64,000 nt of DNA, taken from assembly GCA_963726665.1 (NCBI GenBank), contig CAVSDW010000024.1:1-64000 (forward strand). Direction: 5' to 3'. Made by a program: the position numbers and the translations under genes. How positions within the stretch are numbered: the first letter of the stretch is position 1; each line of letters opens with the position of its first letter. The DNA comes from RPQJ01 sp963726665 (GTDB lineage: Bacteria; Pseudomonadota; Gammaproteobacteria; Steroidobacterales; Steroidobacteraceae). The notes below the pieces were generated by a model. The model worked only from the letters and a program-made list of their open reading frames with translations. It was not told the DNA's origin and did not search any database. Below, piece by piece: positions 16,829 through 24,784 of this stretch.

Positions 16829-17146
16829 CTACTCGACCACCATGAATCGCCCGGGCTCCATTGTTGGAAGCACTTCCAGGACACGTGGAACCAGTGGCGC
16901 CAAGTCGTCGATTCGGTTTGTCGGCGCGCGCAAGACGAGCACGGCAATGGCGAACTGCGGCAGGCTCTGCTGAAACACGAGGCTACGGTCCACAGTCAGC
17001 AGACAGTCGAACTCGTGCTGGGCGACCGCAAGTAGCCGGCCGTTCGTCAGGCCTGACCAGCCCGCCTCCACAACCGTGACGACCTCGTGGCCGGTGATGA
17101 GACGACCGAGGCGCCTCGGCAGCGATTCATCCAGCAGCAGCTTCAC
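16829..17146 (-). CDS. DUF5615 family PIN-like toxin
   Basis: The 105-residue protein has the DUF5615 pattern: MKLLLDESLPRRL with the first acidic residue, GHEVVTVVEAGW, and FDCLLTVDRSLVFQQ with the second Asp. This is a reduced PIN-type nuclease fold. The start lies within the 3' end of the DUF433 gene (20-bp overlap), the standard order for this toxin-antitoxin pair. It is intact. Confidence 0.88.
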   Translation of the reverse strand: MKLLLDESLPRRLGRLITGHEVVTVVEAGWSGLTNGRLLAVAQHEFDCLLTVDRSLVFQQSLPQFAIAVLVLRAPTNRIDDLAPLVPRVLEVLPTMEPGRFMVVE

Positions 17147-17363
17147 GGCCGGCAGCCTCTCGTGCCATTTCCAGCACGGAGACCGCCTGCTCTCGGGTCA
17201 CTGACGGGAAGTCCGCCAGGAAATCATCGAGACTGCTGCCGTGCTCGAGGTAGTCGATGAGATTTCGGACGGGCACGCGCGTGCCGGCGAACACGGGTTC
17301 GCCGCCCAGGATTTCCGGGCTGGAACGAACGACCGAACGGGGTGTCATGACAAACCTCACCAT
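17127..17363 (-). CDS. DUF433 family antitoxin
   Basis: After MVRFVMTPRSVVRSS come PEILGGEPVFAGTRVPV and LIDYLEHGSSLDDFLADFPSV, the helix-turn-helix signature of DUF433 antitoxins. The start could be the Met at 17363 or the one at 17348. The open frame continues further upstream only because it reads through the repeat fragment R3a, which lies about 80 bp upstream and may supply its leader. Confidence 0.88.
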   Translation of the reverse strand: MVRFVMTPRSVVRSSPEILGGEPVFAGTRVPVRNLIDYLEHGSSLDDFLADFPSVTREQAVSVLEMAREAAGREAAAG

Positions 17364-17440
17364 GGCAGGCAGCCTGCTGCGGGTCGTGGGCGCACGACAC
17401 CGCAATATGTGCCCAGAGTCAACAAATATGCCATCTGGTG

Positions 17441-17506
17441 GCTCCGTTGTTGCCTTGGGGTCGGGCCGCATCCGCTGAAATGGCGCGCCACCTTGCCGAG
17501 CCTGGC
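17441..17506 (-). repeat. Repeat R3a, leader half of the R repeat
   Basis: These 66 bases match the part of R1/R2 nearest the start codon, with a few substitutions. The match ends abruptly at cctggc, and the next base is the stop-side end of a HigA-type gene. The matching other end of an R repeat (R3b) lies on the far side of that gene, as if a toxin-antitoxin module had been inserted into a repeat copy. Confidence 0.75.
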
Positions 17507-17869
17507 TCAAAGCAAGGCCTGCAGTCCCTTTCGATCCAGCAGGTTGAGCAGCTTCACGGACGGACCACTCGGCCGCTTCTCGCCGATCTCCCACTGCCGA
17601 ACGGTGGACAGGCTCGTATTGAGGACCGACGCGAGGACGGCCTGGCTGACTCGATAGCGGTCCCGCAGCTCGCGAATGCTCTCGCTCGAGTACACCGGCA
17701 TCGGATCGAGGCAGAGCGCCTCGTACTGCCGCATCCGCCGCTTGTCTATGAATCCGGCGGAGTGCAGGTCGAGAGCCCCCTCATGTACCGCGTTCAGGAT
17801 GCGGCTGCCGGAGACATTCCTGCGGTCAGCCGATGATTTCCTCGAGCGCACCATTTTGCGTTTGGGCAT
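17507..17869 (-). CDS. HigA/NadS-type helix-turn-helix antitoxin
   Basis: The 120-residue protein contains YSSESIRELRDRYRVSQAVLA, LNTSLSTVRQWEIGEKRPSGP and VKLLNLLDRKGLQALL, the classical Xre-type antitoxin (NadS-like) that usually follows a RelE-like toxin. Its upstream toxin is truncated but overlaps its 5' end. The gene is intact. Confidence 0.85.
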   Translation of the reverse strand: MPKRKMVRSRKSSADRRNVSGSRILNAVHEGALDLHSAGFIDKRRMRQYEALCLDPMPVYSSESIRELRDRYRVSQAVLASVLNTSLSTVRQWEIGEKRPSGPSVKLLNLLDRKGLQALL

Positions 17870-17996
17870 CGATTTGCTTCTCGATCAGGCCGTGCTCGAT
17901 TTCCTGGACTGCCGTCCGCAATGCTGTGTCGGTAAGGCCGGTCCGGAGCGCCCAACGATGGAAGAACCGCGTCTTGAGGATTCTTCGCCGAGGCAT
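17826..17996 (-). pseudogene. RelE/HigB-type toxin remnant
   Basis: The ATG at 17996 starts MPRRRILKTRFFHRWALRTG, followed by LRTAVQEIEHGLIEK. This resembles the N-terminal third of DUF1044/HigB-2 toxins that pair with NadS-type antitoxins (normally about 110 residues). The catalytic C-terminal half is absent and the frame ends inside the antitoxin gene. Confidence 0.6.
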
Positions 17997-18105
17997 ACTA
18001 TATCACTAGGTGTACTAGTTGGAAAACCGCCGGACCGAGAGCCAAGCGTGGCGCTCCCGGCGGGCGAGTTCTAACTCGATTTGTCGGCACTTTTGCGACG
18101 AATGG

Positions 18106-18130
18106 CGCGGGGGAGGCTCAGGGCCTGAGC
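18106..18130 (-). repeat. Repeat R3b, promoter-distal end of the R repeat
   Basis: These 25 bases match the hairpin end of the R repeat (gcgggggaggctcaggg, then cctgagc). Together with R3a they bracket the NadS-type module at 17507-17996. The match is short, so it rests on position as well as sequence. Confidence 0.55.
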
Positions 18131-18249
18131 GTGCCGTGCCCCTCATGGATGATGGGCGCAAGAAGTTCCAGGAATTCGCAATGATTTGACCGTGCGCTGG
18201 AATACAGGCCCTGCTGGCATCAACGTCCCAATGTTGCGCAATACGTATC

Positions 18250-18452
18250 CTATGGGATACGCTGCTGAAGCCGCAGATTCGACAGTCCGGCTCCTTCAGT
18301 AAGTGGCTGGGGCGCCTCGACGATCGAACGGCAAAGGCGCGTCTCATTCGGCGCATCGAACGACTGGCCGGTGGCTACGCCGGCGACCATCGGTTTCTGG
18401 GCGCGACATCCTGCGCGCGGCAGATGATCGAGCAATTGGACTCCAGGCAATG
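18250..18452 (+). pseudogene. HigB-type toxin remnant
   Basis: A plus-strand frame reads SGSFSKWLGRLDDRTAKARL and RRIERLAGGYAGDHRFLG, the N-terminal half of a RelE/HigB killer protein. It then runs into unrelated sequence and stops at TGA 18450-18452, overlapping the antitoxin ATG. The segment with the usual GPGYRVYF motif is missing, so the toxin is inactive. Confidence 0.6.
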
Positions 18453-18770
18453 AACCGACCCAGACGCGCGAAATCCGTACGCACTGTTCCATTCGATGCC
18501 GCGGAATTTCTTGCCGACGATGAGACGCAGCTGGCGTACCTGAATGCCGCGCTGGCTGAAGGCAACGCCCAAACCATGGTGGCGGCCCTCGGAACAGTGG
18601 CGCGGGCCCGGGGCATGTCGCGAGTTGCAGAGCGTTCTGGCCTTGGTCGCGAGAGCCTGTACAAGGCCCTGAGCGTCAGCGGCAACCCAGCCTTTACGAC
18701 GATCGTCGGCGTCGCGTCTGCGTTGGGTTACACGTTCGAGATGCGGGCGGCCCCGGCGAAACGGCTTTGA
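18450..18770 (+). CDS. HigA-like addiction module antidote protein
   Basis: The 106-residue protein MNRPRRAKSVRTVPFDAAEF continues with DDETQLAYLNAALAEGNAQ, MSRVAERSGLGRESLYKALS and NPAFTTIVGVASALG, the usual pattern of the HI1420-type antidote family. It starts at the ATGA overlap with the broken toxin. It is the only module of the array on the plus strand. Confidence 0.87.
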   Translation: MNRPRRAKSVRTVPFDAAEFLADDETQLAYLNAALAEGNAQTMVAALGTVARARGMSRVAERSGLGRESLYKALSVSGNPAFTTIVGVASALGYTFEMRAAPAKRL

Positions 18771-18799
18771 TCGAGCGGACCTTGGGGACCGAGTTTCGA

Positions 18800-18872
18800 A
18801 GGTTGGCCGGAGCACGTGCTCCGTCTTGATGCTGTGGTGATTATTCGCGGGGGAGGCTCAGGGGATGAGCCT
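18800..18872 (-). repeat. Repeat R4, promoter half of the R repeat
   Basis: These 73 bases match the promoter-side half of R1/R2, including the ggagcacgtgctcc palindrome and the inverted repeat, with the box changed to gaataatc. The leader half is missing, and unrelated sequence ending the plus-strand module lies there instead. Confidence 0.8.
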
Positions 18873-18883
18873 AGCCGCGTCAT

Positions 18884-19267
18884 CTATGCGGCGCGGCGCT
18901 TACGGGGGGTTTCGGTCATCTCAGCCGCCGGGCGGATGGACAAGCGCAGGCCCGCGACCCGGAGAATGGCCAGGAGCGTCGATAGCCTGGGGTTACCCGC
19001 CGCGGAAAGGGAGCGGTAGAGACTCTCACGGCTGAGGCCAGCAGCCTCGGCCACTCTCGACATTCCCTGCACTTCGGCAATTCGTCGCAGACCGATCAAC
19101 AGTTCTCCCGCCGTCTCGGATTCCTCGAGCGTCTGTCGCAGGTACTCCTGCGTCAGCTCCGGATCGCTCGTCAGCGCCATGCGCGCCCATTCGTCGTAAG
19201 GGACCGAGGTCGCGCCTCGCGACCTTCGAATCACCGGCTTGCTCGCTTTCTTGACTCTTCCAGCCAT
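18884..19267 (-). CDS. HigA-like addiction module antidote protein
   Basis: The 127-residue protein contains SVPYDEWARMALTSDPEL, LTQEYLRQTLEE, MSRVAEAAGLSRESLYRSLS and NPRLSTLLAILRVAGLRL, matching the HI1420-type antidote family. It overlaps the 3' end of its toxin gene by 37 bp, the normal toxin-first order of this type. Repeat R4 lies directly beyond its stop. Confidence 0.9.
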   Translation of the reverse strand: MAGRVKKASKPVIRRSRGATSVPYDEWARMALTSDPELTQEYLRQTLEESETAGELLIGLRRIAEVQGMSRVAEAAGLSRESLYRSLSAAGNPRLSTLLAILRVAGLRLSIRPAAEMTETPRKRRAA

Positions 19268-19569
19268 TTCCGTGCCCTCTCGATGTCGGCGACCTGCGTT
19301 CCCTTGGAGCCCCCGCTGAGGACCAGGTAGAGGCCGGGAGACACCTGTGAGAAATACACCCGGTATCCAGGCCCTGTGTCGAGTCGCAATTCCAGGAGCC
19401 CTGCCCCGAGTGAGCGAAAGTCGCCTGGATTCCCGGCTTGCAGTCGATCCAATCGCCGCGCCACCCGCGCCTGTACCGATCGATCCTCCAGACTCCTGAA
19501 CCAGTCGGCGAATGGCTGGCGTCCGTTCGCGGCCCGGAAGATGCGCAGCTCGACGGGCAGGCGTCGCAT
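19231..19569 (-). CDS. RelE/HigB-type toxin (addiction module killer protein)
   Basis: The 112-residue protein has the killer-protein pattern ADWFRSLEDRSVQARVARRL, NPGDFRSLGAGLLELRLD, GPGYRVYFS and LVLSGGSKGTQ. The family comprises ribosome-dependent mRNA interferases. With 18884-19267 it forms an intact toxin-antitoxin pair. It is a paralogue of the pair at 19906-20546. Confidence 0.9.
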   Translation of the reverse strand: MRRLPVELRIFRAANGRQPFADWFRSLEDRSVQARVARRLDRLQAGNPGDFRSLGAGLLELRLDTGPGYRVYFSQVSPGLYLVLSGGSKGTQVADIERARKWLEESRKRASR

Positions 19570-19686
19570 GAGTGTAGCTTATAAATCACATGTGGCAATA
19601 CCCAGGAACGATGCGCCCGAGGCTCAATGGCTTTCAGCAGCGCTTTGTGACGTGATTCGACAGAAATGCCTGCCGAGGTATGGGGT

Positions 19687-19783
19687 TGCGGTCAACGGAT
19701 ACGCCATGCATCAGCAGGAACGTCTTGCCGGTGCTGCTGCGGCCGAGGAGCAACAGCGGATCTTGGGCGACCGGCGCGGCGAG
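19687..19783 (-). pseudogene. MoxR 5' remnant with P-loop
   Basis: Read on the minus strand directly after repeat R5, the sequence gives PFRLA, then QDPLLLLGRSSTGKTFLL. This corresponds to residues 11-15 and 35-52 of the MoxR protein at 16639, with a short internal deletion. The gene stops being recognisable right after the P-loop. It shows that the R repeat travelled as the 5' end of the MoxR gene. Confidence 0.75.
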
Positions 19784-19884
19784 CCGAAATGGAGCGCCAC
19801 CTTGCCGAGCCTGGCAGGTTGGCCGGAGCGCATGCTCCGTCTTGATGCTGGTGATTACACGCGGGGGCGGCTCAAGGGGTGAGT
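19784..19884 (-). repeat. Repeat R5, diverged near-complete R repeat
   Basis: About 100 bases match R1/R2 from the leader through the palindrome (here ggagcgcatgctcc) and the TATAAT-like box (gtgtaatc) to the gctcaaggggtgag hairpin. The matching 40 bases nearest the ATG are missing and replaced by the MoxR remnant. Confidence 0.8.
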
Positions 19885-19905
19885 CCGCCTTCACGCATTG
19901 TGGTG

Positions 19906-20226
19906 CTACGCCGCCGGGGACACCGAGAGTCGAAGGCCCATCGCCGCAAGCAACGCGCGCAGCGTCCGCAATTCCGGGTTGCCGTTGCTCGACAGCGTTC
20001 GATAGAGCGTGGTCGAGTTGAGACCGGCTTGCTGTGCCAGTCCCGTCACGCCGCCGAAAGCTTCCGAAAGCCGGCGCAGCGCCAACATGAGCTCTTCCTG
20101 GTCCCCGTCGGCGAGCACCTGGTCGAGATAGGCGGCGGCAAACTTTCGATCACGCCGAAAGCTCTCGACGGTTGCGTCTTCGTGGCTCCGCGAAGCCGGC
20201 TTCCTGGTCACTTTGGTTTTCGCCAT
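19906..20226 (-). CDS. HigA-like addiction module antidote protein
   Basis: The protein from MAKTKVTRKPASRSHEDATV carries RDRKFAAAYLDQVLADGDQ, GGVTGLAQQAGLNSTTLYRTLS and NPELRTLRALLAAMGLRLS, again the HI1420-type antidote pattern. The ATG at 20226 lies within the toxin gene (19-bp overlap). Basic Lys/Arg residues at the N-terminus suit operator binding. Confidence 0.9.
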   Translation of the reverse strand: MAKTKVTRKPASRSHEDATVESFRRDRKFAAAYLDQVLADGDQEELMLALRRLSEAFGGVTGLAQQAGLNSTTLYRTLSSNGNPELRTLRALLAAMGLRLSVSPAA

Positions 20227-20546
20227 TCGCGCTCCTTGTAATCGGCCCAATGCGCCACCGCCGCCGCGATATCGGCTGATTGGCTGCCCTTGGACCCTCC
20301 GCCGAGCAGCAGAACTCGATCGGCCCCGGGTCTCACAAAATAGACTCGATAGCCCGGCCCGCAATCGATGCGCAGTTCCCAGACGCCGTCGCGGCAGAAC
20401 CGCTGGTCGCCGGGATTGCCGCCCGCCATTCGATCGACTCGCCGCTGCACTGCCACCCGGCAGCGGAGATCGGCCAGACCATCGAGCCAGCGCTGAAACG
20501 GATCCGTGCCCGCCTGCGACCGGTAGTGTTCGATTTCGGTATGCAT
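20208..20546 (-). CDS. RelE/HigB-type toxin (addiction module killer protein)
   Basis: From MHTEIEHYRSQAGTDPFQRW the protein shows LDGLADLRCRVAVQRRVDRM, NPGDQRFCRDGVWELRID, GPGYRVYFVRPG and LLLGGGSKGSQ, a complete killer-protein toxin of about 112 residues. I chose the second Met (20546) because it matches the paralogous toxin at 19569. It is the last module of the array; chromosomal genes follow. Confidence 0.9.
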   Translation of the reverse strand: MHTEIEHYRSQAGTDPFQRWLDGLADLRCRVAVQRRVDRMAGGNPGDQRFCRDGVWELRIDCGPGYRVYFVRPGADRVLLLGGGSKGSQSADIAAAVAHWADYKEREWRKPK

Positions 20547-20591
20547 CTTCGCTTTTAAGCGAATCCGTGTCAAATGTTGCAGCGCGCCCAT

Positions 20592-20816
20592 CTAACGGAC
20601 ACGACCGCTTACATCGAACGACGATGCTCCGAGAAGGAGGCCGATCCAATTCAAGAAAGTGTTGGGTTTGATCAGAAATGACAGCCGGCACGAGGCGGCG
20701 TTTCGCCGCGTCCGTAGCTGGACTCACGGGACTTGACCACCGCTTGGCCGGTTGGCGGATCCCGTAATGATCCATCGTGAGACAATCCGCCCTTCGCTCT
20801 GCCGTGGGGACTGGCC
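20592..20816. other. 225-bp boundary between the toxin-antitoxin array and the chromosomal genes
   Basis: Nothing coding is recognised here. It probably holds the promoter of the HigBA pair to the left and of the glutathione transferase to the right. No tRNA gene or obvious attachment site is visible at this edge. Confidence 0.35.
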
Positions 20817-21416
20817 GTGATCACCTTGTTCCACCATCCGAAGACTCGATCGACACGCTTCATCTTCCTGCTCGAGGAACTCGAGGCGCCCTATCAGCTC
20901 CGGCTGGTGACGATGCGCAAATCCGACGGCACCGGAGCCGTGGATCCCGCGAACCCACACCCCCATGGCAAGGTGCCCGCCATTTCGGACGACGGCGTCG
21001 TGGTGTTCGAATCACCCGCCATCACCCTGTACCTGACGGACCGCTTCCCGAAGAACCGTCTCGGACCGCTGGTCGGCGAGCCGGAGCGCGGCGCCTATCT
21101 CTCGTGGCTCGCCTATTACACCGGCGTGCTCGAACCGGCGTTCATGTCGAAGTTCATGAACGTGGACGTGCCTCGCGGCACGGCCGGCTGGGTTCCCGTG
21201 GATGAAGCCATGGCGGCGGTCACCCGGCTCCTGTCGGCGGGACCCTACATCCTGGGAGAGCGCTTCAGCGGGGCCGACGTTCTCTACGGCACGACGTTCG
21301 CGATGTTCGGGCAGAGCCCCATGATGCCGAAATCCGCGGTCATCGATGACTACGTGCAGCGGGTCGTGTCGCGCCCGGCCTTTGCGCGCGCCCAGGCACG
21401 CGACGCGGGCGGCTAA
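20817..21416 (+). CDS. Glutathione S-transferase family protein
   Basis: This 199-residue protein has a thioredoxin-like N-terminal domain (MITLFHHPKTRSTRFIFLLEEL, then the conserved HGKVPAISD with cis-Pro, and FESPAITLYL with the Glu-Ser glutathione site) and a helical C-terminal domain with GERFSGADVL. It would conjugate or reduce substrates with glutathione in the cytoplasm. The specific substrate cannot be told. It is monocistronic. Confidence 0.9.
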   Translation: MITLFHHPKTRSTRFIFLLEELEAPYQLRLVTMRKSDGTGAVDPANPHPHGKVPAISDDGVVVFESPAITLYLTDRFPKNRLGPLVGEPERGAYLSWLAYYTGVLEPAFMSKFMNVDVPRGTAGWVPVDEAMAAVTRLLSAGPYILGERFSGADVLYGTTFAMFGQSPMMPKSAVIDDYVQRVVSRPAFARAQARDAGG

Positions 21417-21487
21417 GCACGCACCCGCTGCCGATCGATCCAGGCAGCGACGGCCGCAAACGCGACATAGGCCACGCGGGAGCTTTT

Positions 21488-22274
21488 CTACGTCTCGCCG
21501 ATCGACACGCTCATCATGCCGATCGATCCGAGTTCGATGCCGTCGGTGAGGAACGCCAGGCGGTCATCGGGCCGCTGCAGGGCAATCACGTACAGCAGTG
21601 GCAGGTAGTGCTCGGGCGTCGGAATGCTCATTGCACCGTCCTCGCCGAGACGCGCTCATGCCGGCGAGCGACGCGTGGTCGTTCGCGAGCAGCCGCGCAC
21701 GCACGTCGTCATTGAATCGAGTGGCCCACGGCCACGGCTCGGCCCCCTCCTCCCACCGGATCATCCCGAGGTTGTGGACGACGTTGCCGCTGCCCACGAC
21801 CAGCACGCCTTCCTCGCGCAACGGCGCCAGGTGCCGGGCCAGTTCGTAGTGATACGCGAGCGGCTTGGTGCCGTCGATGGCGAGTTGCACGACCGGAACG
21901 TCCGCCTTCGGGAAGACGTGCTTCAGCACCGACCAGGTTCCGTGGTCCAGGCCCCACTCGGTCGTGTCCTCGACGACGACCGTGGGCGCCAGCAGCCCAC
22001 GGACGCGGGTCGCCAGCGCGGGATCCCCGGGCGCCGGGTACTCGACCTCGTACAGCGCCTTCGGGAACCCGCCGAAATCGTAAATCGTCTTCGGCTGCTC
22101 CATGGCGGTGACCGCCGTGCCGCGGATGTACCAGTGCGCCGATACGCAGAGGATGGCGCGGGGCCGAGGGACGCGCTCGCCAAACTGCGCCCACGCCAGC
22201 GTATGGCGATTGCTGTCCAGGGTATTCATCGGGCTGCCGTGTCCGAAGAACGCGGCGGGCATTCGATCACTCAT
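21488..22274 (-). CDS. 4,5-DOPA-type extradiol dioxygenase (YgiD/LigB family), C-terminal frameshift
   Basis: The protein starts MSDRMPAAFFGHGSPMNTLD with the conserved HGSP metal site, then ILCVSAHWY with the second His, and VVGSGNVVHNLG with the third. This is the class III extradiol dioxygenase fold of DODA/YgiD (about 260 residues). After SLAGMS a one-base shift near 21650 restores EHYLPLLYVIAL and MMSVSIGET with a stop at 21488. The uncorrected frame ends at 21564 with an unnatural tail. Family members open catechol rings or have no known substrate. Confidence 0.85.
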
Positions 22275-22322
22275 GCTGAATCCCCCTTTCTGCCGGCCCG
22301 CCCGAGGTGAGCTCGCGGCCGC

Positions 22323-22697
22323 TCAGTAGTCCGTGTACTTCCTGCTGCTCCCCCGCGCCTTCTCGACCGGGTATTTCCGCGCGTTCACCTCGAGCTTGTC
22401 CCGGGCCGCCGCAACCAGGTCCACCTCCAGCTTGTCCGCCAGCCGGATGAGATAAAGCAGCACGTCCGCCAACTCCTCGCGCACCATCCCGTGCTTCCCG
22501 GGTGGCAACTCGGCCGCCGATCCGTCCTTCAGCCACTGGAAGTGCTCGAGCAGCTCTGCGGCTTCAACCGTCAACGCCGTGGCCAGGTTCTTCGGCGAGT
22601 GAAACTGGTCCCAGTCCCGATCGAGTGCGAACTGGCGGAGCGCGTCGCGGAGGCCTTCGAGTGTGCCCGCAGCGTCACCAGGATCGATATTGCTCAT
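22323..22697 (-). CDS. MazG-like nucleotide pyrophosphohydrolase (dCTPase/RS21-C6 type)
   Basis: The 124-residue all-alpha protein shows the metal-binding helices LTVEAAELLEHFQW (ExxE) and EELADVLLYLIRLADKL (ExxD), plus KYPVEKARG at the end, the pattern of MazG-like dCTP/dNTP pyrophosphatases. It would cleave modified or excess dNTPs to monophosphates. It is single-copy and intact, on the same strand as the dioxygenase gene. Confidence 0.9.
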   Translation of the reverse strand: MSNIDPGDAAGTLEGLRDALRQFALDRDWDQFHSPKNLATALTVEAAELLEHFQWLKDGSAAELPPGKHGMVREELADVLLYLIRLADKLEVDLVAAARDKLEVNARKYPVEKARGSSRKYTDY

Positions 22698-22929
22698 TGG
22701 CTACTCCGCGTTGCCAGGGATCCTTGCCAGGACCGGAGCCGCTGGACCCGAGGCACGAGTTTCGCACGTTGCAGGCGCCAGCGATCGCCACGCGGTGCCG
22801 GACGCCGATGACGCCGTCCGTTCGTGCGTCCAGCGCAATCCGGGCCCGGCACCGGCCGGCTCGCTTAGACTTGCAGGGCGGAACCCTTGCTGCCCTGCAA
22901 CCACTCTCGACACCAAGCGGAGGACGGTG

Positions 22930-23349
22930 ATGACCGACAAACCCAACCGGGGTTCGCGCTGGCGACTCATGCGCGATGTCGTGGTGTTCCAGATCAAGCT
23001 GGGAATGGAGGCGGTGCTGGACATCACGCTCATCCCGGTATCGCTCGCGGCGGCTGGGCTGGACCTGGTGCTGGGCAACTGGCGACAACCACGATGGTTC
23101 CACGCCGTGCTTCGGTTCGGCGAGCGTTGCGAACACTGGATCGACCTGTGGCGCATCGCCACACCCGGCATGGACGCGCCTCAATCGGACGCCGATGCGG
23201 TCATGCGCAGCATCGAGACCCTGGTCCGCAACCCGCGCACTGGGCCGGAAAAGGTGCGAGAGCTCAGGCGCTGGGCCGCAACGAAACTTGCGCCGGGCGG
23301 TGACGGCGATCTGAAACCTCCCGACCGTCGCAGCGATCTTCCGGGCTGA
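22930..23349 (+). CDS. Conserved hypothetical protein, 139 aa
   Basis: The start is the ATG at 22930 after a GGAGGACGGTG ribosome-binding region. The protein MTDKPNRGSRWRLMRDVVVF has one hydrophobic helix-rich stretch (LGMEAVLDITLIPVSLAAAGLDLVLG broken by charged ends) that could be a membrane-associated hairpin. A polar C-terminal tail contains DADAVMRSIETLV. No domain is recognised. Confidence 0.7.
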   Translation: MTDKPNRGSRWRLMRDVVVFQIKLGMEAVLDITLIPVSLAAAGLDLVLGNWRQPRWFHAVLRFGERCEHWIDLWRIATPGMDAPQSDADAVMRSIETLVRNPRTGPEKVRELRRWAATKLAPGGDGDLKPPDRRSDLPG

Positions 23350-23388
23350 GCCTGGCTGGGAGAGGGGTTGCCAGACCCCGACCTCGGC

Positions 23389-24774
23389 CTACGACACCGG
23401 ATCGATGGGCGTGATCCGTCCCACGCGCGACTCGAGCAGGCTGGCGACCTCCAGGCACAGGTCCTCGCGCCACCGTTCGGCGTAGACCTGCACGCCGGTC
23501 GGCAGTCCATCGGCAACACCCATCGGCAGCGCCACCGACGGTATGCCCAGCAGGTTGCCCGGAGTGATGAACTGCAATCGCTTGAGTGTCGTCTCGGCCC
23601 CGCTTTCAGGGTCGAGGTCCGCGTCGTGCAGGAACGGCAGGTCTGCCCAGGTCGGCCCGACGATGACCGGGTATTGCTGGAAGAACGCTGACCACGCAAC
23701 CGCGAGCCGGTCCCGTTCCGTATAGATCTCCGTGATGGTCTTGGTGGCGGGATCGAACGTTCGCAACAGGCTGTGCAGCAGACCGATCGCGCTTTCGCTC
23801 ATGACGGGCGCCAGGAGCGGCAATAGATGCTGGACGTCTGCGTTGAGCACATGGGCCCAGATCTCGTTGACGCGCGCGAGCTCGGGCGGTGTCACCTCTT
23901 CCACTTGCCAGCCCGCCGCCTCGAGCAACTGGCCTGCCTTGCGGATCGCCGCAAGGGTGGATTCCGGCAACGTGGAAAACGGCATCTTCGTGACGATGGC
24001 CGCTCTCCTGGCCACGGCGGGACCCTCCAGCGCGGCGGGCACGGAGAACGGATCCCCTGGATGCCAGCCCGCCAGGAGTCGATAAGCGATCCGAAGATCG
24101 GTCACCGACCTTGCCATCGGTCCTTCGACGCACATCACCCGAAACGAAATCGGCTGCGCGGCGGACGGAATGGACAACACCATCGGAATCCTGCCCACCG
24201 TCGACTTGAGCGCCGTGATCCCGCAGCAGTAGGCGGGGTTGCGCAGCGACCCTCCGATGTCGTTGCCGAGGCCGATCGGCGACATGCCGGTGGCGAGCGC
24301 CGCGCCCTCCCCACCGCTCGAACCGCCCGCGGTCCGGGTGAGGTCCCACGGATTGTTGGTCCGGCCGCGCAACGGGTTGTCCGTCGTGATGCGCAGCCCC
24401 ATCTCGGGAAGATTGGTGCGGCCGAGCGGAATCGCACCGGCAGCCTTCATCCTCGCGACCGTGGGCGCATCCACGGCCGGCATGGCGGCCGCGAACACCG
24501 GCAGGCCCTGGGTCGTCGCCGACCCCGTGCAGTCGATGTTCTCCTTGATCGTGAACGGCACGCCGTGCAACGGCCCGGTGGGCGCGGTCGCGTCTGCCCG
24601 GTCCGCCGCCTGGAGTGCGGATTCGGCCAGCGTGACCGTCACCGCATTGACCTTGCCGTTCACGGCGGCAATGCGGTCGAGGTGACTCTGGACGACTTCG
24701 CGGCTCGAGACCTGCTTGCCGCGAATCAGCTCTGCCAGTTCATGCGCGCACTTGCGCCACAATTCTGCTGACAC
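23389..24774 (-). CDS. Amidase signature family enzyme
   Basis: The 461-residue protein shows the amidase signature: the catalytic Lys in GVPFTIKENIDC, the Gly/Ser-rich segment TRTAGGSSGGEGAALA with the cis-Ser, and GNDIGGSLRNPA with the nucleophilic Ser. I chose a GTG start at 24774 (SAELWRKCAHELAEL), since sequence upstream belongs to the following GST frame region. Substrates of such aliphatic/aryl amidases are not predictable here. The gene lies 10 bp after the GST gene in the same direction, so the two are probably co-transcribed. Confidence 0.92.
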   Translation of the reverse strand: MSAELWRKCAHELAELIRGKQVSSREVVQSHLDRIAAVNGKVNAVTVTLAESALQAADRADATAPTGPLHGVPFTIKENIDCTGSATTQGLPVFAAAMPAVDAPTVARMKAAGAIPLGRTNLPEMGLRITTDNPLRGRTNNPWDLTRTAGGSSGGEGAALATGMSPIGLGNDIGGSLRNPAYCCGITALKSTVGRIPMVLSIPSAAQPISFRVMCVEGPMARSVTDLRIAYRLLAGWHPGDPFSVPAALEGPAVARRAAIVTKMPFSTLPESTLAAIRKAGQLLEAAGWQVEEVTPPELARVNEIWAHVLNADVQHLLPLLAPVMSESAIGLLHSLLRTFDPATKTITEIYTERDRLAVAWSAFFQQYPVIVGPTWADLPFLHDADLDPESGAETTLKRLQFITPGNLLGIPSVALPMGVADGLPTGVQVYAERWREDLCLEVASLLESRVGRITPIDPVS

Positions 24775-24784
24775 CTTGCGACCC

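Noticed and set aside
11641..19884. Integron attC array
   Set aside because: The recurring repeat does not show the RYYYAAC/GTTRRRY core pair at its ends, no integrase gene is in the window, and the repeat carries a TATAAT promoter and an intact gene start. Cassette-like behaviour is still possible.
20592..20816. tRNA or attachment site at the right edge of the island
   Set aside because: No cloverleaf or tRNA-like 3' end was found, and no direct repeat matching the left edge was seen.
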